Assembly: GCA_019694295.1 (NCBI GenBank)
Contig: JAIBCG010000004.1
Span: 27,999 to 91,998 of the forward strand
Direction: 5' to 3'
Origin: Saprospiraceae bacterium
Lineage (GTDB): Bacteria > Bacteroidota > Bacteroidia > Chitinophagales > Saprospiraceae
Length of the DNA: 64,000 nt
In this document: piece by piece, positions 27,876 through 36,753 of the stretch
Layout of the letters: each line of letters opens with the position of its first letter
Position numbering within the stretch: the stretch's first letter is position 1
The notes under the pieces: generated by a model
Told to the model about the DNA's origin: nothing
Seen by the model: only the letters and a program-made list of their open reading frames with translations
Databases searched by the model: none
Program-made: the position numbers and the translations under genes

Positions 27876-28751
27876 ATGAAGTTTATTTCGTATATTTTTA
27901 TTCGTCTTTTGGTTTTTATCTTTTCTATTCTGCCATTCCGGGTATTGTATTTGTTTTCTGATTTTATCAAATGGGTATTAAAAGACCTGATAAAATACCG
28001 TACCCACGTAGTAGAAGATCAGCTTAGAAAATGTTTTCCACACATGTCAGATCAGGAAATAGAGAACATCAAGGATGAAAATTACCGCAACCTGGCAGAC
28101 CTGGTTGTAGAGAGCATCAAGGGCTTTTCGATGAGTGAAGATGCGTTGAAGACCAGATGGAAGCTAATCAATGCAGAAAAAATAGAGGCATTTCTCAAAC
28201 AAGGCAGACCAGTGATTGTTAATACTGCTCATTATAACAACTTCGAATGGGGGACACTAGCATTTGCACTTCAGTCACATTATCCGGTAAAAGGGGTTTA
28301 TAAACCATTGACCAATCATTTTATTGAAAATTATTTAAAAAGGAATAGAGCAAAGACAGGAATGGAGTTGTTGCCAATGCAGAATGTAGGACAAAAAATA
28401 TCACAGTTTAAAGAACAGGCAAGTATCTTTATTTTTATATCTGACCAAAGCCCATCCAAAGTGGAGAAAGCTCACTGGATTAATTTTTTTGGGCATGAGA
28501 CGGCATTCATTCATGGTGTAGGCCAATATTCAAGTGAATACAACATTCCTGTTTTTTATTGCGACATCCAAAGGGTAAAACGTGGTTATTATGAAGCTAC
28601 GCTTACAGAGTTGGTGGCAGAACCTAAGCTATCATCAGCTTATGAAATCACACGCACATTTGCTGCCAAAGTAGAACAGGTCATCGTCCAAAAACCTGCA
28701 CCCTGGCTCTGGACACACAAAAGATGGAAACACAGGCGATATCCTGAATAA
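27876..28751 (+). CDS. LpxL/HtrB-family lysophospholipid acyltransferase
   Basis: A 291-residue inner-membrane acyltransferase of the type that adds secondary acyl chains to lipid A or related lipids. It has an N-terminal membrane anchor (about 1-30), then the family pattern: R-T-H-V-V-E-D-Q-L-R-K-C-F-P, and the catalytic Hx4E motif H-Y-N-N-F-E at about residues 114-119. Later come S-D-Q-S-P, F-F-G-H-E-T-A-F-I-H-G, and a C-terminal P-W-L-W-T-H-K-R-W-K-H-R. Length is typical. MscS follows 17 bases downstream, probably co-transcribed. Confidence 0.88.
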   Translation: MKFISYIFIRLLVFIFSILPFRVLYLFSDFIKWVLKDLIKYRTHVVEDQLRKCFPHMSDQEIENIKDENYRNLADLVVESIKGFSMSEDALKTRWKLINAEKIEAFLKQGRPVIVNTAHYNNFEWGTLAFALQSHYPVKGVYKPLTNHFIENYLKRNRAKTGMELLPMQNVGQKISQFKEQASIFIFISDQSPSKVEKAHWINFFGHETAFIHGVGQYSSEYNIPVFYCDIQRVKRGYYEATLTELVAEPKLSSAYEITRTFAAKVEQVIVQKPAPWLWTHKRWKHRRYPE

Positions 28752-28768
28752 AATAGCTAATATTCGTT

Positions 28769-29584
28769 ATGGAGAAATATATTGACAATTTATTGATAAA
28801 AGCCGTCGAGTTTGCACCAAAACTTGCTATGGCACTCATTACACTGTTTGTTGGGTTTTGGCTCATCAACAGGCTTACACGGCTCATGGTAGCAGTAATG
28901 AAAAAACGCGAACTCGATGAAACAGTGGTTCCTTTTCTAGAATCAATTGTGACGGTCATCCTTAAAGCTTTGGTGCTGGTAAGTGTGGCCGGCATGTTTG
29001 GTATCGAAACCACCTCATTTGTTACCATTCTTGGTGCTGCGGGTCTTGCTGTAGGTCTTGCATTGCAGGGTAGCCTCGGGCATTTTGCCAGTGGTATTTT
29101 GATTCTGTTGTTTAAACCATATAAGGTAGGTGATACCATACGAGTGAAGGAGTTTGAAGGTGTGGTTGAAGAAATACAAGTATTCAACACATTGCTCCGC
29201 ACCAATAACAATAAAAAAATCATTATACCAAATGGTGTGATAACCGCTGACCCTATTATCAACATAACGGGGCAAGGCACGCTAAGGGTAGTGGCAGATT
29301 TCGTAGTTGCTTATGAAGAAGATATTGACAAAGTCAGGAAAATCATCCTGGAAGTCATCCGCTCAAACGAACGTATATTCAACGATCCGGCACCTGAAGT
29401 GCAATACAACACAAAGGGTTTTGGGCTGGCAGTGTATGAATGTACTTTCTGGTGTCATGCCGAAGAACAGAACCAGGTATATTATTTTGTACAAGAGCAC
29501 GTACGCAAATCATTTGACCGAAATGGTATTAAAACTCCTGAAATAGGCTTTGAATACGGTAGTACTAAGGGAAAAACTATTTAA
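28769..29584 (+). CDS. Small-conductance mechanosensitive channel (MscS)
   Basis: A 271-residue channel that opens on membrane tension to relieve hypo-osmotic shock. About three N-terminal membrane helices (within residues 1-95) lead into the pore helix A-G-L-A-V-G-L-A-L-Q-G-S-L-G-H-F-A-S-G and the MscS beta domain (P-Y-K-V-G-D-T-I, G-V-V-E-E-I-Q, I-I-I-P-N-G), then the alpha/beta C-terminal domain. Size is close to the E. coli protein (286). Likely operon with the acyltransferase gene. Confidence 0.93.
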   Translation: MEKYIDNLLIKAVEFAPKLAMALITLFVGFWLINRLTRLMVAVMKKRELDETVVPFLESIVTVILKALVLVSVAGMFGIETTSFVTILGAAGLAVGLALQGSLGHFASGILILLFKPYKVGDTIRVKEFEGVVEEIQVFNTLLRTNNNKKIIIPNGVITADPIINITGQGTLRVVADFVVAYEEDIDKVRKIILEVIRSNERIFNDPAPEVQYNTKGFGLAVYECTFWCHAEEQNQVYYFVQEHVRKSFDRNGIKTPEIGFEYGSTKGKTI

Positions 29585-29586
29585 GC

Positions 29587-29615
29587 TGTTGTAAGCGAAT
29601 TCCTTTATTACAACA
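29587..29615. terminator. Weak hairpin between convergent genes
   Basis: An 8-bp stem TGTTGTAA/TTACAACA with a 13-base loop spans the 23-base gap between the mscS and Wzi-like stops and runs into the latter. It has no T-run and a low-GC stem, so terminator function is only a guess. Confidence 0.3.
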
Positions 29616-31311
29616 ATAGCGGCTTACTTCCAATATTAATCTTGAATCCGGCACCGGCATAATGGAGCGTTTGTTCGTTATATCCTGTCTGCCTTCGATA
29701 ACTGTATTCTCCAAATGCATTCATGTTGTGAAAAAATTTCCATTCGAGCCTGAATGTCAAGCGGGTAACATTGGTGCGCAGTCCCTGCAATAACTTATTG
29801 CCGTAGTCGCTCACACGGCTTGTATTGGTGGTGAGGATGTTTTCGCCCCAGTTAGATGTGTTGCTGTCAAGACCTTGTTTGTAATGTTGCAGCCAGCATT
29901 CTGCCTGCAGATTTGGCAATATTCGGTATTTGACCCTTGCGATACCCTCGACAAGGTTGGCTCCAAGTGGGTGTGCCAATGCTTGGTTATAATGTGTATA
30001 AGATGCGGTCGAATCGGCATGTGTATAAGTATATGGCATCACCAGATTGGCCTCCAGTTGTAGATCGAGATGGTCCACACCGAGAACATTTATATACTTT
30101 ATGCCACCTTGTAGCCCAAACTTGTTGGCCCACCAGCCCCGATTGTCTTTGATGAGCTCACGAAACAAGAATTCATCAAGCATAAGCTGGCCGTATAGCT
30201 GCACGGTGTGAGCAATATTGCCTGATACGTTAAAGCCGATGAGTACATTGTCCGGACTACCGAGAGCTGCCTCAACAGATCTGTAAAGTATCACCGGGTT
30301 GAGGTACTGGAAATCGAAATGATCTTTTCTGGCAAATACAACCGTTTCGAATATGCCGGCATGCCAGTTTTTGTTAATGGCATAGCTCAGATAGTGTGCA
30401 GCAAAATATTTTTTCGGGATGAGTACGTCACCAATGTCGTCTCTGGCACCTGCAGCCTGCAATTCTCCAAAAATATTTTGATAATGAAATCTGCCTACCT
30501 TCGTATTTAATTTGAAGTATAAATAATTATTACTGTAATCAGAAAGCAACAAGGAACGAATGCCATTGCCTATAAAATTGTTGCCATAGCCAAACTGCGC
30601 ACCTATGTGTTTTGTAACATTGAAGCCGATATAAGCAGTCGCATTATTGAAGTCAAAACCATTCTTTACATCAAAGATACTGCTGTTGTAATTCTTGTAA
30701 AATCCATTGCCGGGCACTGCATTGAACCTGTTGATCCTGTCTGTAATATAATTTTCAAATCGCTGCTGCGTCTCCAGGATTCTGCTGTAGAAATATACCT
30801 TTGAGTCTATGCCACCTCGCAACTCTATGCCACGGCTGTTTTCAAATATATTGCTTTCATTTCCTTTCTCTTTACCTATCGTCATACCGAATACAGGATT
30901 TAATTTCAGATAAAAATAATCGGATTTGAATTCTAACAGATCTGCCGGAGTTTTGTAAAAATATGTAAGGAGTGGTTTTCGACTTTTCAATACCGGTTTA
31001 CAGCTATCACAGTTGATGAAATCCTGATTTTCGATCATGCTGTATAGTAGGTTGGTAGAATCTTTAGGGTTGAGATGTGCGTTTATCTTTTTTTTCAGAA
31101 TGAGTTGTGCCCAGTCATTGCGGTTAAATGGTCGTATGGCAGGGTGAATGTCTTTGGAGGAATTACTGATAAGCCATCGCTCCACCACATCGTTTGCGGG
31201 ATGGTCAGCCGGTATGTTGAGATTTTGTGTAAGCCCCGTCGTTGTTACTCCTAAAAGCAGAAGCAAAAATATACCATTGAGCCCGGTGGTTAAATATTTC
31301 ATCATTAACAT
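29608..31311 (-). CDS. Wzi-like capsule assembly outer-membrane protein
   Basis: A 567-residue protein with a signal peptide (about 1-29), a short helical N-terminal part (P-A-D-H-P-A-N-D-V-V-E-R-W) and then alternating aromatic beta strands to the end, as in the 18-stranded Wzi barrel, which attaches capsule at the E. coli surface. The Bacteroidota members of this family are usually called capsule assembly Wzi proteins without experimental proof. Several in-frame ATGs cluster at the start (31311, 31305, 31302). No capsule genes adjoin, although a polysaccharide exporter lies about 20 kb away. Confidence 0.78.
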   Translation of the reverse strand: MLMMKYLTTGLNGIFLLLLLGVTTTGLTQNLNIPADHPANDVVERWLISNSSKDIHPAIRPFNRNDWAQLILKKKINAHLNPKDSTNLLYSMIENQDFINCDSCKPVLKSRKPLLTYFYKTPADLLEFKSDYFYLKLNPVFGMTIGKEKGNESNIFENSRGIELRGGIDSKVYFYSRILETQQRFENYITDRINRFNAVPGNGFYKNYNSSIFDVKNGFDFNNATAYIGFNVTKHIGAQFGYGNNFIGNGIRSLLLSDYSNNYLYFKLNTKVGRFHYQNIFGELQAAGARDDIGDVLIPKKYFAAHYLSYAINKNWHAGIFETVVFARKDHFDFQYLNPVILYRSVEAALGSPDNVLIGFNVSGNIAHTVQLYGQLMLDEFLFRELIKDNRGWWANKFGLQGGIKYINVLGVDHLDLQLEANLVMPYTYTHADSTASYTHYNQALAHPLGANLVEGIARVKYRILPNLQAECWLQHYKQGLDSNTSNWGENILTTNTSRVSDYGNKLLQGLRTNVTRLTFRLEWKFFHNMNAFGEYSYRRQTGYNEQTLHYAGAGFKINIGSKPLLL

Positions 31312-31337
31312 TTAATATCCGGCGGTAAAGCTACGAA

Positions 31338-32186
31338 TTACCTTACATACTTTTCAGCACGTTGACGAGCCATATTGTCTTTCATTTTCATCCATTTACT
31401 TCCAAGCAGGTGATTGAGGCTTTTGTCAACGATAAAATGTCTTGCAATGTTGAATGCTCCTTTTACCTGAGTCATTACAGAATCATTGGAACGAAGCGCC
31501 ATGGAGTAGCCACCATCAGTATATTCTATATAATGCCAGAATCCTGAAGGCATAAAGATGGTTTCGCCCGGATGCAGCATACATTCGTAGCCGGTAACAT
31601 TTCTGAGCGCAGGATGTTTTTTGTAATCCGGATTGTTGACATCAATATAAGATGCAACCGTAAAAGGATACTGATATATTTTTTCTGAATCATCATGTGA
31701 GAAGAGCACAATGCGTTTTCGTCCGTGAAACTGATTGAGGAATACATGAGAATAGTCAATATCATAGTGTAATGCCACTTTTGAGCCTTCGCCACCAAAA
31801 AACATGAAAGGAAAACTCTTGATCCAGCCGTCCATGATGGTAGGTGTTGAAAAATCTTTTATCAGCTCGGGTGCGTGTTTGAAAATATTGAAAAGAAACA
31901 TTCTGTATTGTGTCGGGCCGGATTCAAGCATTTCAAGATATTGCTTAAAGGGCATGAAAGTATCAGGTGTCATGTATTTTTTACCCGGATTGGAAGATTT
32001 TTCGGAAAACAACGGCACTATCAAGTCACCATATTTTTCCTTAAAAAAATCGTTGTTCCATTTTTCTTTAGCAGGCCAGGCATCCATGAAATCAGTAAAA
32101 ACAACAGGTTTGGATGGTTTGAGGTACTCGTTTTTGAAAGTTTCCCTGTTTAAGCCTGTTCGACGGTCAACTGGAAATAGTTTCAT
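31338..32186 (-). CDS. Cupin_8/JmjC-like Fe(II)/2-oxoglutarate hydroxylase
   Basis: A 282-residue protein of the cupin_8 group, related to JmjC hydroxylases that oxidise protein side chains. The HxD...H metal triad is visible: H-Y-D-I-D-Y-S (about residue 145) and F-W-H-Y-I-E-Y (about 225). The N-terminal P-V-V-F-T-D-F-M-D-A-W-P matches the family's opening segment. Substrate unknown. The preceding GTG at 32189 could also start translation. It lies 80 bases after the Pycsar-effector-like gene on the same strand, but nothing links the two functionally. Confidence 0.83.
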   Translation of the reverse strand: MKLFPVDRRTGLNRETFKNEYLKPSKPVVFTDFMDAWPAKEKWNNDFFKEKYGDLIVPLFSEKSSNPGKKYMTPDTFMPFKQYLEMLESGPTQYRMFLFNIFKHAPELIKDFSTPTIMDGWIKSFPFMFFGGEGSKVALHYDIDYSHVFLNQFHGRKRIVLFSHDDSEKIYQYPFTVASYIDVNNPDYKKHPALRNVTGYECMLHPGETIFMPSGFWHYIEYTDGGYSMALRSNDSVMTQVKGAFNIARHFIVDKSLNHLLGSKWMKMKDNMARQRAEKYVR

Positions 32187-32266
32187 CACAATATGTTTTG
32201 AAATTCAGAAAATTAAAACTCCAAATATCGGGCTAAAATAAAATATCTTTTTTTTATCAGGAAATT

Positions 32267-33457
32267 TTAAGACCAAATTAACATCGACAAAAATAAAATC
32301 ATACTAACAACAAATCCAAACATAAATACATTGTAAGAGAATACCAGGTAACGGTTTTTGGTGTCTAATATTTTACCAAGGTAATAGAGTTCTTTTTTTA
32401 GATTCGTTTTTACCAGATCCCGACTTGCAAACATTTGATCGAGTTTTTCTTCGTATTGTTCGACCGACAGATTTGCGAAGTCGGAGTAGGAAGTAAGATG
32501 CTTTAGTATTTCTTCTTCGCTGCTGTGCTTGGTGATATTTCGCCACATCCTAGGTTTGGCAGCCAAGATGGCAAAGATGAGCGAAGTCATGCCGGTAATG
32601 ATAAATACTACTACCGGGAACAAGAGGGAAGGGTTGGTAGCCGGCAGATTTTGGTATGTAATGAATGAGATCATGATGCCCATCATGATCGAATTAACGC
32701 TTATCATGATATGGCTTCGGTTGTCAGCCATAGCGCTTAATTCTATATGATTGCGGAAGCTTATCCTGAAAAAATTATAGATGGTGGGGTTGAAATTGTT
32801 TTTGGGTTTTGCCGGTTTATTGTCTTGAGCAAGTATGGCTGTTTGTTGCCTTAAGTTGAGCAAGGCAAGGTTATATCGGCTACTGAAATGACGGACACCC
32901 CAAGATGTACAGAGTTGCTTGTTGCTGAGGTCGTGATAGCTTATGTTGTTCCATTCTTGGTCTGAGTAGGTAATGCCGAAAGTATCTTCTGTTTCTTTTT
33001 TTAAGATTTCGGGAGAATGGTAATCTGCAAGGCCGTGCCGTATGACAGTAAGCGAATCTTTGAGTACCCCTACGGCGAGATGGTCGTCAATACCTGAATC
33101 ATCAAGCCTAAAAAAATCGTAAGAAGGCATGTCTGCCGGTGCTATGTCATAGGCCGAAAGGTATTCCTTCATTAGTCTGTGGCTGTCAGGCAAGAAATTT
33201 TCATATTCGAACAGCCTGCCTACTGCATAAAACCAGGCAACGATCCTGAGTTTGAATGCAGATTCAGGGTTGATGTTGAGTTCTGCGGCTCCATTCATTA
33301 CCAAATTGGACAAATGAACACAATAATCGTAACTATGGAAGTACAATCTTTGTTCAGGTTGCTCGGCAAATAATCCGGCTACATACTCCGGAGCCTGATG
33401 AAGAGCAGCAGAATACAATGAACTGAGAGCAGATTTTTTATCTTTAGCAGATGCCAT
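32267..33457 (-). CDS. Pycsar-effector-like membrane protein with degenerate HD domain
   Basis: A 396-residue protein. Residues of about 1-205 have the helical outline of an HD phosphohydrolase, but the metal dyad is replaced: the A-W-F-H-D-x-G motif reads A-W-F-Y-A-V-G (74-80), so hydrolase activity is unlikely. Residues of about 235-396 match the Pycsar effector membrane domain (PycTM/DUF5706 type): A-D-N-R-S-H-I-M-I-S-V-N-S with membrane segments at about 250-270, 278-300 and 371-395. Pycsar effectors disrupt the membrane on sensing cCMP or cUMP made by a neighbouring cyclase during phage infection. No cyclase adjoins here, so a housekeeping role is equally possible. Neighbours are a cupin_8 gene and ompA. 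Confidence 0.75.
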   Translation of the reverse strand: MASAKDKKSALSSLYSAALHQAPEYVAGLFAEQPEQRLYFHSYDYCVHLSNLVMNGAAELNINPESAFKLRIVAWFYAVGRLFEYENFLPDSHRLMKEYLSAYDIAPADMPSYDFFRLDDSGIDDHLAVGVLKDSLTVIRHGLADYHSPEILKKETEDTFGITYSDQEWNNISYHDLSNKQLCTSWGVRHFSSRYNLALLNLRQQTAILAQDNKPAKPKNNFNPTIYNFFRISFRNHIELSAMADNRSHIMISVNSIMMGIMISFITYQNLPATNPSLLFPVVVFIITGMTSLIFAILAAKPRMWRNITKHSSEEEILKHLTSYSDFANLSVEQYEEKLDQMFASRDLVKTNLKKELYYLGKILDTKNRYLVFSYNVFMFGFVVSMILFLSMLIWS

Positions 33458-33510
33458 ATTAACTGTAAAACTAATACATCTTTAGCTGACAGCCAATAAA
33501 ACAAGGAGTA

Positions 33511-35604
33511 TTATCGCGATGTACCCTGAGTTTTTTTAGCATCAATGATTTCCGGGCCTTTGTTGCCGTATCGTATTTCTACAGGATCACCAAGACTTAC
33601 AACCTTTACTTCTGTACGTCTGTTGTACTGGTGTTCTTCTTCTGTACATTCGACACCATCTGCGCATTTATTGCGGAGCTGACTTTCGCCTTTGCCTATC
33701 GCTGTTATTCTATTTTCTTCGATACCTCTTGCTACGAGATAATTTTTAGCTGAAAATGCGCGCTGAGTTGACAATTCTTGATTATAAGCATTGTCGCCAC
33801 GGCTGTCTGTATGCGAATAAAGTTCGATCCTCATTGCCGGAAATTGCTTCAACAAACGGTAGAGCGCATCGAGCTCTTTAGCTGCACCCGGTCTTATAAG
33901 AGCCTTATTGTAGTCGTAGTATATGTTTTCGAGTACAATGACGCTCCCTTCTGCTATCGTGCCTGTTCCTTCGGCCTCTATCTTATCTGCAGGCGTGTTG
34001 TTGAAAGGAAGTAGCTTTACTTCGGCAGTAAGCTGGTTGATATTGCCTTTAGGGTTTGTCACATTAATGAGGCCTTGTATGTATCCGTGTTTCTCAGCGC
34101 GGAATGTGGCACTACAAGTCTGTGGCAAGCAGATTTCGAATTTTCCTTCCCCATCAGCAGTCATTGGTATGACCTCACCTGTACATGATTTGGAGATTTT
34201 TAAGTCGGCGAATGGAATTGGTGCCCCTGTTTTTTGGTTGGTGACTATGCCAGCTACGGTAGCACAATCTTTGAGTTTAATTGGAATGCTTATGTTATGG
34301 CTCCCCGGTTTGCTGTTTGTGGCATAAAAATGCTCCTTCAAGTCATAAGCTTGTTTTTTTAGAAAAAACACGTAATTTTGATTAGGCTCGAGTGTAAGGC
34401 TTATTTGCCCGTTATCATTTGTAAATCCTGCTGGCTCGCCGAGGTCCATGGTTTTCTTTCTTGTGAGTTGTATTTGGGTAGTGTTTGTGTTTTCCTTTAC
34501 AAGCTCTACATCATAGAATTCTTCATCCTCTAGCGAACCGTCTTTTCCGGCTTTGACCATATATACTGCTGTGCCCGGTATTATTTGATTGTTAGCATTG
34601 TCCACTACGGTAATATTGAGTTTGGTATCCATGTTTACCTTATTGAGCAATGTACCATCTTTTACCTCGAAAGAATAAATATCGTCACTGCCATTGCCGG
34701 TTGTGCGGTTAGATGCGAAGAAGCCTCTCTGGCCATTGTTTTGCATTATAAACCCAACATCATCCTTGGCTGAGTTTATCGGTTCGTCGAGCAATACCGG
34801 TTCAAAATTTTCTGCATCTGTAAGATCCGTGAACAAGATATCCAAGCCGCCTAAACCCTTGTGGCCTGACGAAGAGAAGAAAAGCACATCATTGCCATAT
34901 ACAAATGGGAATAACTCCTTGCCATCAGTGTTTACTTTGGGCCCGAGATTTTTGGGTGGTCCCCAGCTATTACCTGTTTTTTCTGATACATAAATATCCA
35001 TACCACCCTGACCACCAGGCCTGTCTGATGCGAAATACAATTTTGTGCCATCTGCAGACAGTGATGGGTGTGCCGTATTGAAATTGTCAGAACAGAAAGG
35101 CAATTCCTGAACATTAATCCAGTCATCGGTACCACGTTGTGCCTGGAATATTTTTAATACTACACCCGATTTGCCGTTTGATTTAGCTACACCATTCTGC
35201 TGATTGTTGCTAGTAAAATAAAGGATGCTTTCATCATTATTAAAACAAGCCGCCCCTTCATTATAAGGGCTGCTGATGAACTTTGAAAATCTGTCAGAAG
35301 GTAAGGCATTGCCATTTTTATCTATTTCAGAATAATACAAGTCAAAGTAACGCAAACCTGTTTTTCGGTCAATAGGGCCCGTTTTCTTTTCTCCAACAAA
35401 CAAAAGCCCATTATTGTAAAAACAAGGTGATGTCTCAAGACCTTTGGTGTTAATACGTGCTGCATTGTTGACCAATATCAGTTTTTCACCACGTTCGTAA
35501 AGTTTTGAAGCCGATTTGGACTTAGATGACTCCTGCGCTTGAATGTTAAAAGATGTAAAACAAACAAGGATAACAATAATAATTGAAAGCTGTTTTTTAA
35601 TCAT
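33511..35604 (-). CDS. OmpA-family protein with PD40 propeller
   Basis: A 697-residue envelope protein. Order: signal peptide (1-23), PD40/WD40-like beta-propeller (about 50-310: A-H-P-S-L-S-A-D-G-T-K-L-Y-F-A-S-D-R-P-G-G and similar blades), two Ig/carboxypeptidase-regulatory-like domains (about 325-530), and a C-terminal OmpA peptidoglycan-binding domain (Y-Y-D-Y-N-K-A, H-T-D-S-R-G, L-S-T-Q-R-A). The architecture is that of the SprE/PorE-associated OmpA proteins that accompany SprF and CHU_C adhesins. It is the third gene of the adhesin-sprF-ompA unit and may anchor that complex to the cell wall. Confidence 0.88.
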   Translation of the reverse strand: MIKKQLSIIIVILVCFTSFNIQAQESSKSKSASKLYERGEKLILVNNAARINTKGLETSPCFYNNGLLFVGEKKTGPIDRKTGLRYFDLYYSEIDKNGNALPSDRFSKFISSPYNEGAACFNNDESILYFTSNNQQNGVAKSNGKSGVVLKIFQAQRGTDDWINVQELPFCSDNFNTAHPSLSADGTKLYFASDRPGGQGGMDIYVSEKTGNSWGPPKNLGPKVNTDGKELFPFVYGNDVLFFSSSGHKGLGGLDILFTDLTDAENFEPVLLDEPINSAKDDVGFIMQNNGQRGFFASNRTTGNGSDDIYSFEVKDGTLLNKVNMDTKLNITVVDNANNQIIPGTAVYMVKAGKDGSLEDEEFYDVELVKENTNTTQIQLTRKKTMDLGEPAGFTNDNGQISLTLEPNQNYVFFLKKQAYDLKEHFYATNSKPGSHNISIPIKLKDCATVAGIVTNQKTGAPIPFADLKISKSCTGEVIPMTADGEGKFEICLPQTCSATFRAEKHGYIQGLINVTNPKGNINQLTAEVKLLPFNNTPADKIEAEGTGTIAEGSVIVLENIYYDYNKALIRPGAAKELDALYRLLKQFPAMRIELYSHTDSRGDNAYNQELSTQRAFSAKNYLVARGIEENRITAIGKGESQLRNKCADGVECTEEEHQYNRRTEVKVVSLGDPVEIRYGNKGPEIIDAKKTQGTSR

Positions 35605-35783
35605 GTCTTTATCAATATTATACTAAGAACGAAAATCAATTCACAAATATTATAAAATACTACCAAACCGTAGCAAATCTATTAAAGATTAACGGATAAA
35701 AATCTCATTTCTCAAATAAGTGTCAAGGAGAAAATCTTTATGATACGGCTTCGTCTTTTGTTAAACTTCTCTGTGCGTTTTTA

Positions 35784-36740
35784 TCAAAAAAATCGAGGGT
35801 TGGCCACTTCTCTGTTTGAAAATTTGCCTGTACAGTACTGCAGTGCAGCTTCTACCGAACCATTGTTGTATTTTCTTAATTTGGAGAGTGTAATATCGTA
35901 TGCTACAGCAAACATAAATCTGTCTGATAACTGAACACCGAATACTATATCAGCCGAATCGCCTGAACCGGCTTTTATTTCACCACCTGCCCTGTAGTTT
36001 AAGGCAAACATGTATTTTTCAAGCAATTCGAGCCCGACAGACACTTCAATATCAACCGGGGCATTGTTTACATATTTAACAAGCGTCTGTGGCTGTAGCT
36101 TTACCTGGTCACTTAGTATGAATGAATATCCGCCCATCAGGAAAAAGTGGGGTTTTTCAGAAGAAATAAATTCGTCGTTATTGCCAAAATCTATGTCGTT
36201 CTGTATAAGCCTTACTGCAGATGCTCCCAAATAATAATTGCTTGCAGAGTAATAGATGCCTGTACCAAAGTTAGGTAAATATCTATTCTGTAGCCCGACC
36301 GGAATACTATTGTCAATATTGACACCCTGTGTAGCATGTAGTCTTGTGTCATTGTAATTTTCTGCATAGTATCTCAGACTTCCCTGGAGTGCTACACTCA
36401 GCTCACCTTTGCCAATGGGTATGTGGTAGGCATAATTCATGTCGGTAGAAAAAATTCTGGTAATACCTATGCTCTGGTTGGTAAGCTGAAGCCCGATGCC
36501 GAGTCTTTTTTTGAGAAATGGCAGATTGGCTGATATTATCTGTGTACTTGGGGCGCCTTCTATGCCTATCCACTGACTACGATGCAGCGCCAGGAAACAC
36601 GGAGCGTCGGGAATGCCAGTATAGCCCGGATTGTATGCCATTTTATTATAAATGTATAATGAGTAGTTAGGAAACTGCTGTGCTGAGCTGGTTCCATAAC
36701 ATAGTATAGTGAGCAATATTGTGTAAATTATTTTTTTCAT
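35784..36740 (-). CDS. PorP/SprF-family type IX secretion membrane protein
   Basis: A 318-residue outer-membrane beta-barrel of the PorP/SprF family: signal peptide (1-20), then N-Y-S-L-Y-I-Y-N-K-M-A-Y-N-P-G-Y-T-G, the characteristic opening, and R-S-Q-W-I-G-I-E-G-A-P. In Flavobacterium SprF is needed to deliver the adhesin SprB to the surface. Here it lies 13 bases after the giant adhesin and before the OmpA gene, the classic triad. A TTG at 36746 would add two residues; the ATG at 36740 gives the normal signal peptide. It is full length, in contrast to the second copy at 63177. Confidence 0.9.
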   Translation of the reverse strand: MKKIIYTILLTILCYGTSSAQQFPNYSLYIYNKMAYNPGYTGIPDAPCFLALHRSQWIGIEGAPSTQIISANLPFLKKRLGIGLQLTNQSIGITRIFSTDMNYAYHIPIGKGELSVALQGSLRYYAENYNDTRLHATQGVNIDNSIPVGLQNRYLPNFGTGIYYSASNYYLGASAVRLIQNDIDFGNNDEFISSEKPHFFLMGGYSFILSDQVKLQPQTLVKYVNNAPVDIEVSVGLELLEKYMFALNYRAGGEIKAGSGDSADIVFGVQLSDRFMFAVAYDITLSKLRKYNNGSVEAALQYCTGKFSNREVANPRFF

Positions 36741-36753
36741 GGTCAATACTGGT

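Noticed and set aside
32267..33457. A complete Pycsar anti-phage system
   Set aside because: Only an effector-like gene is present. The neighbours are a cupin_8 hydroxylase and an OmpA protein; no pyrimidine cyclase is encoded nearby.
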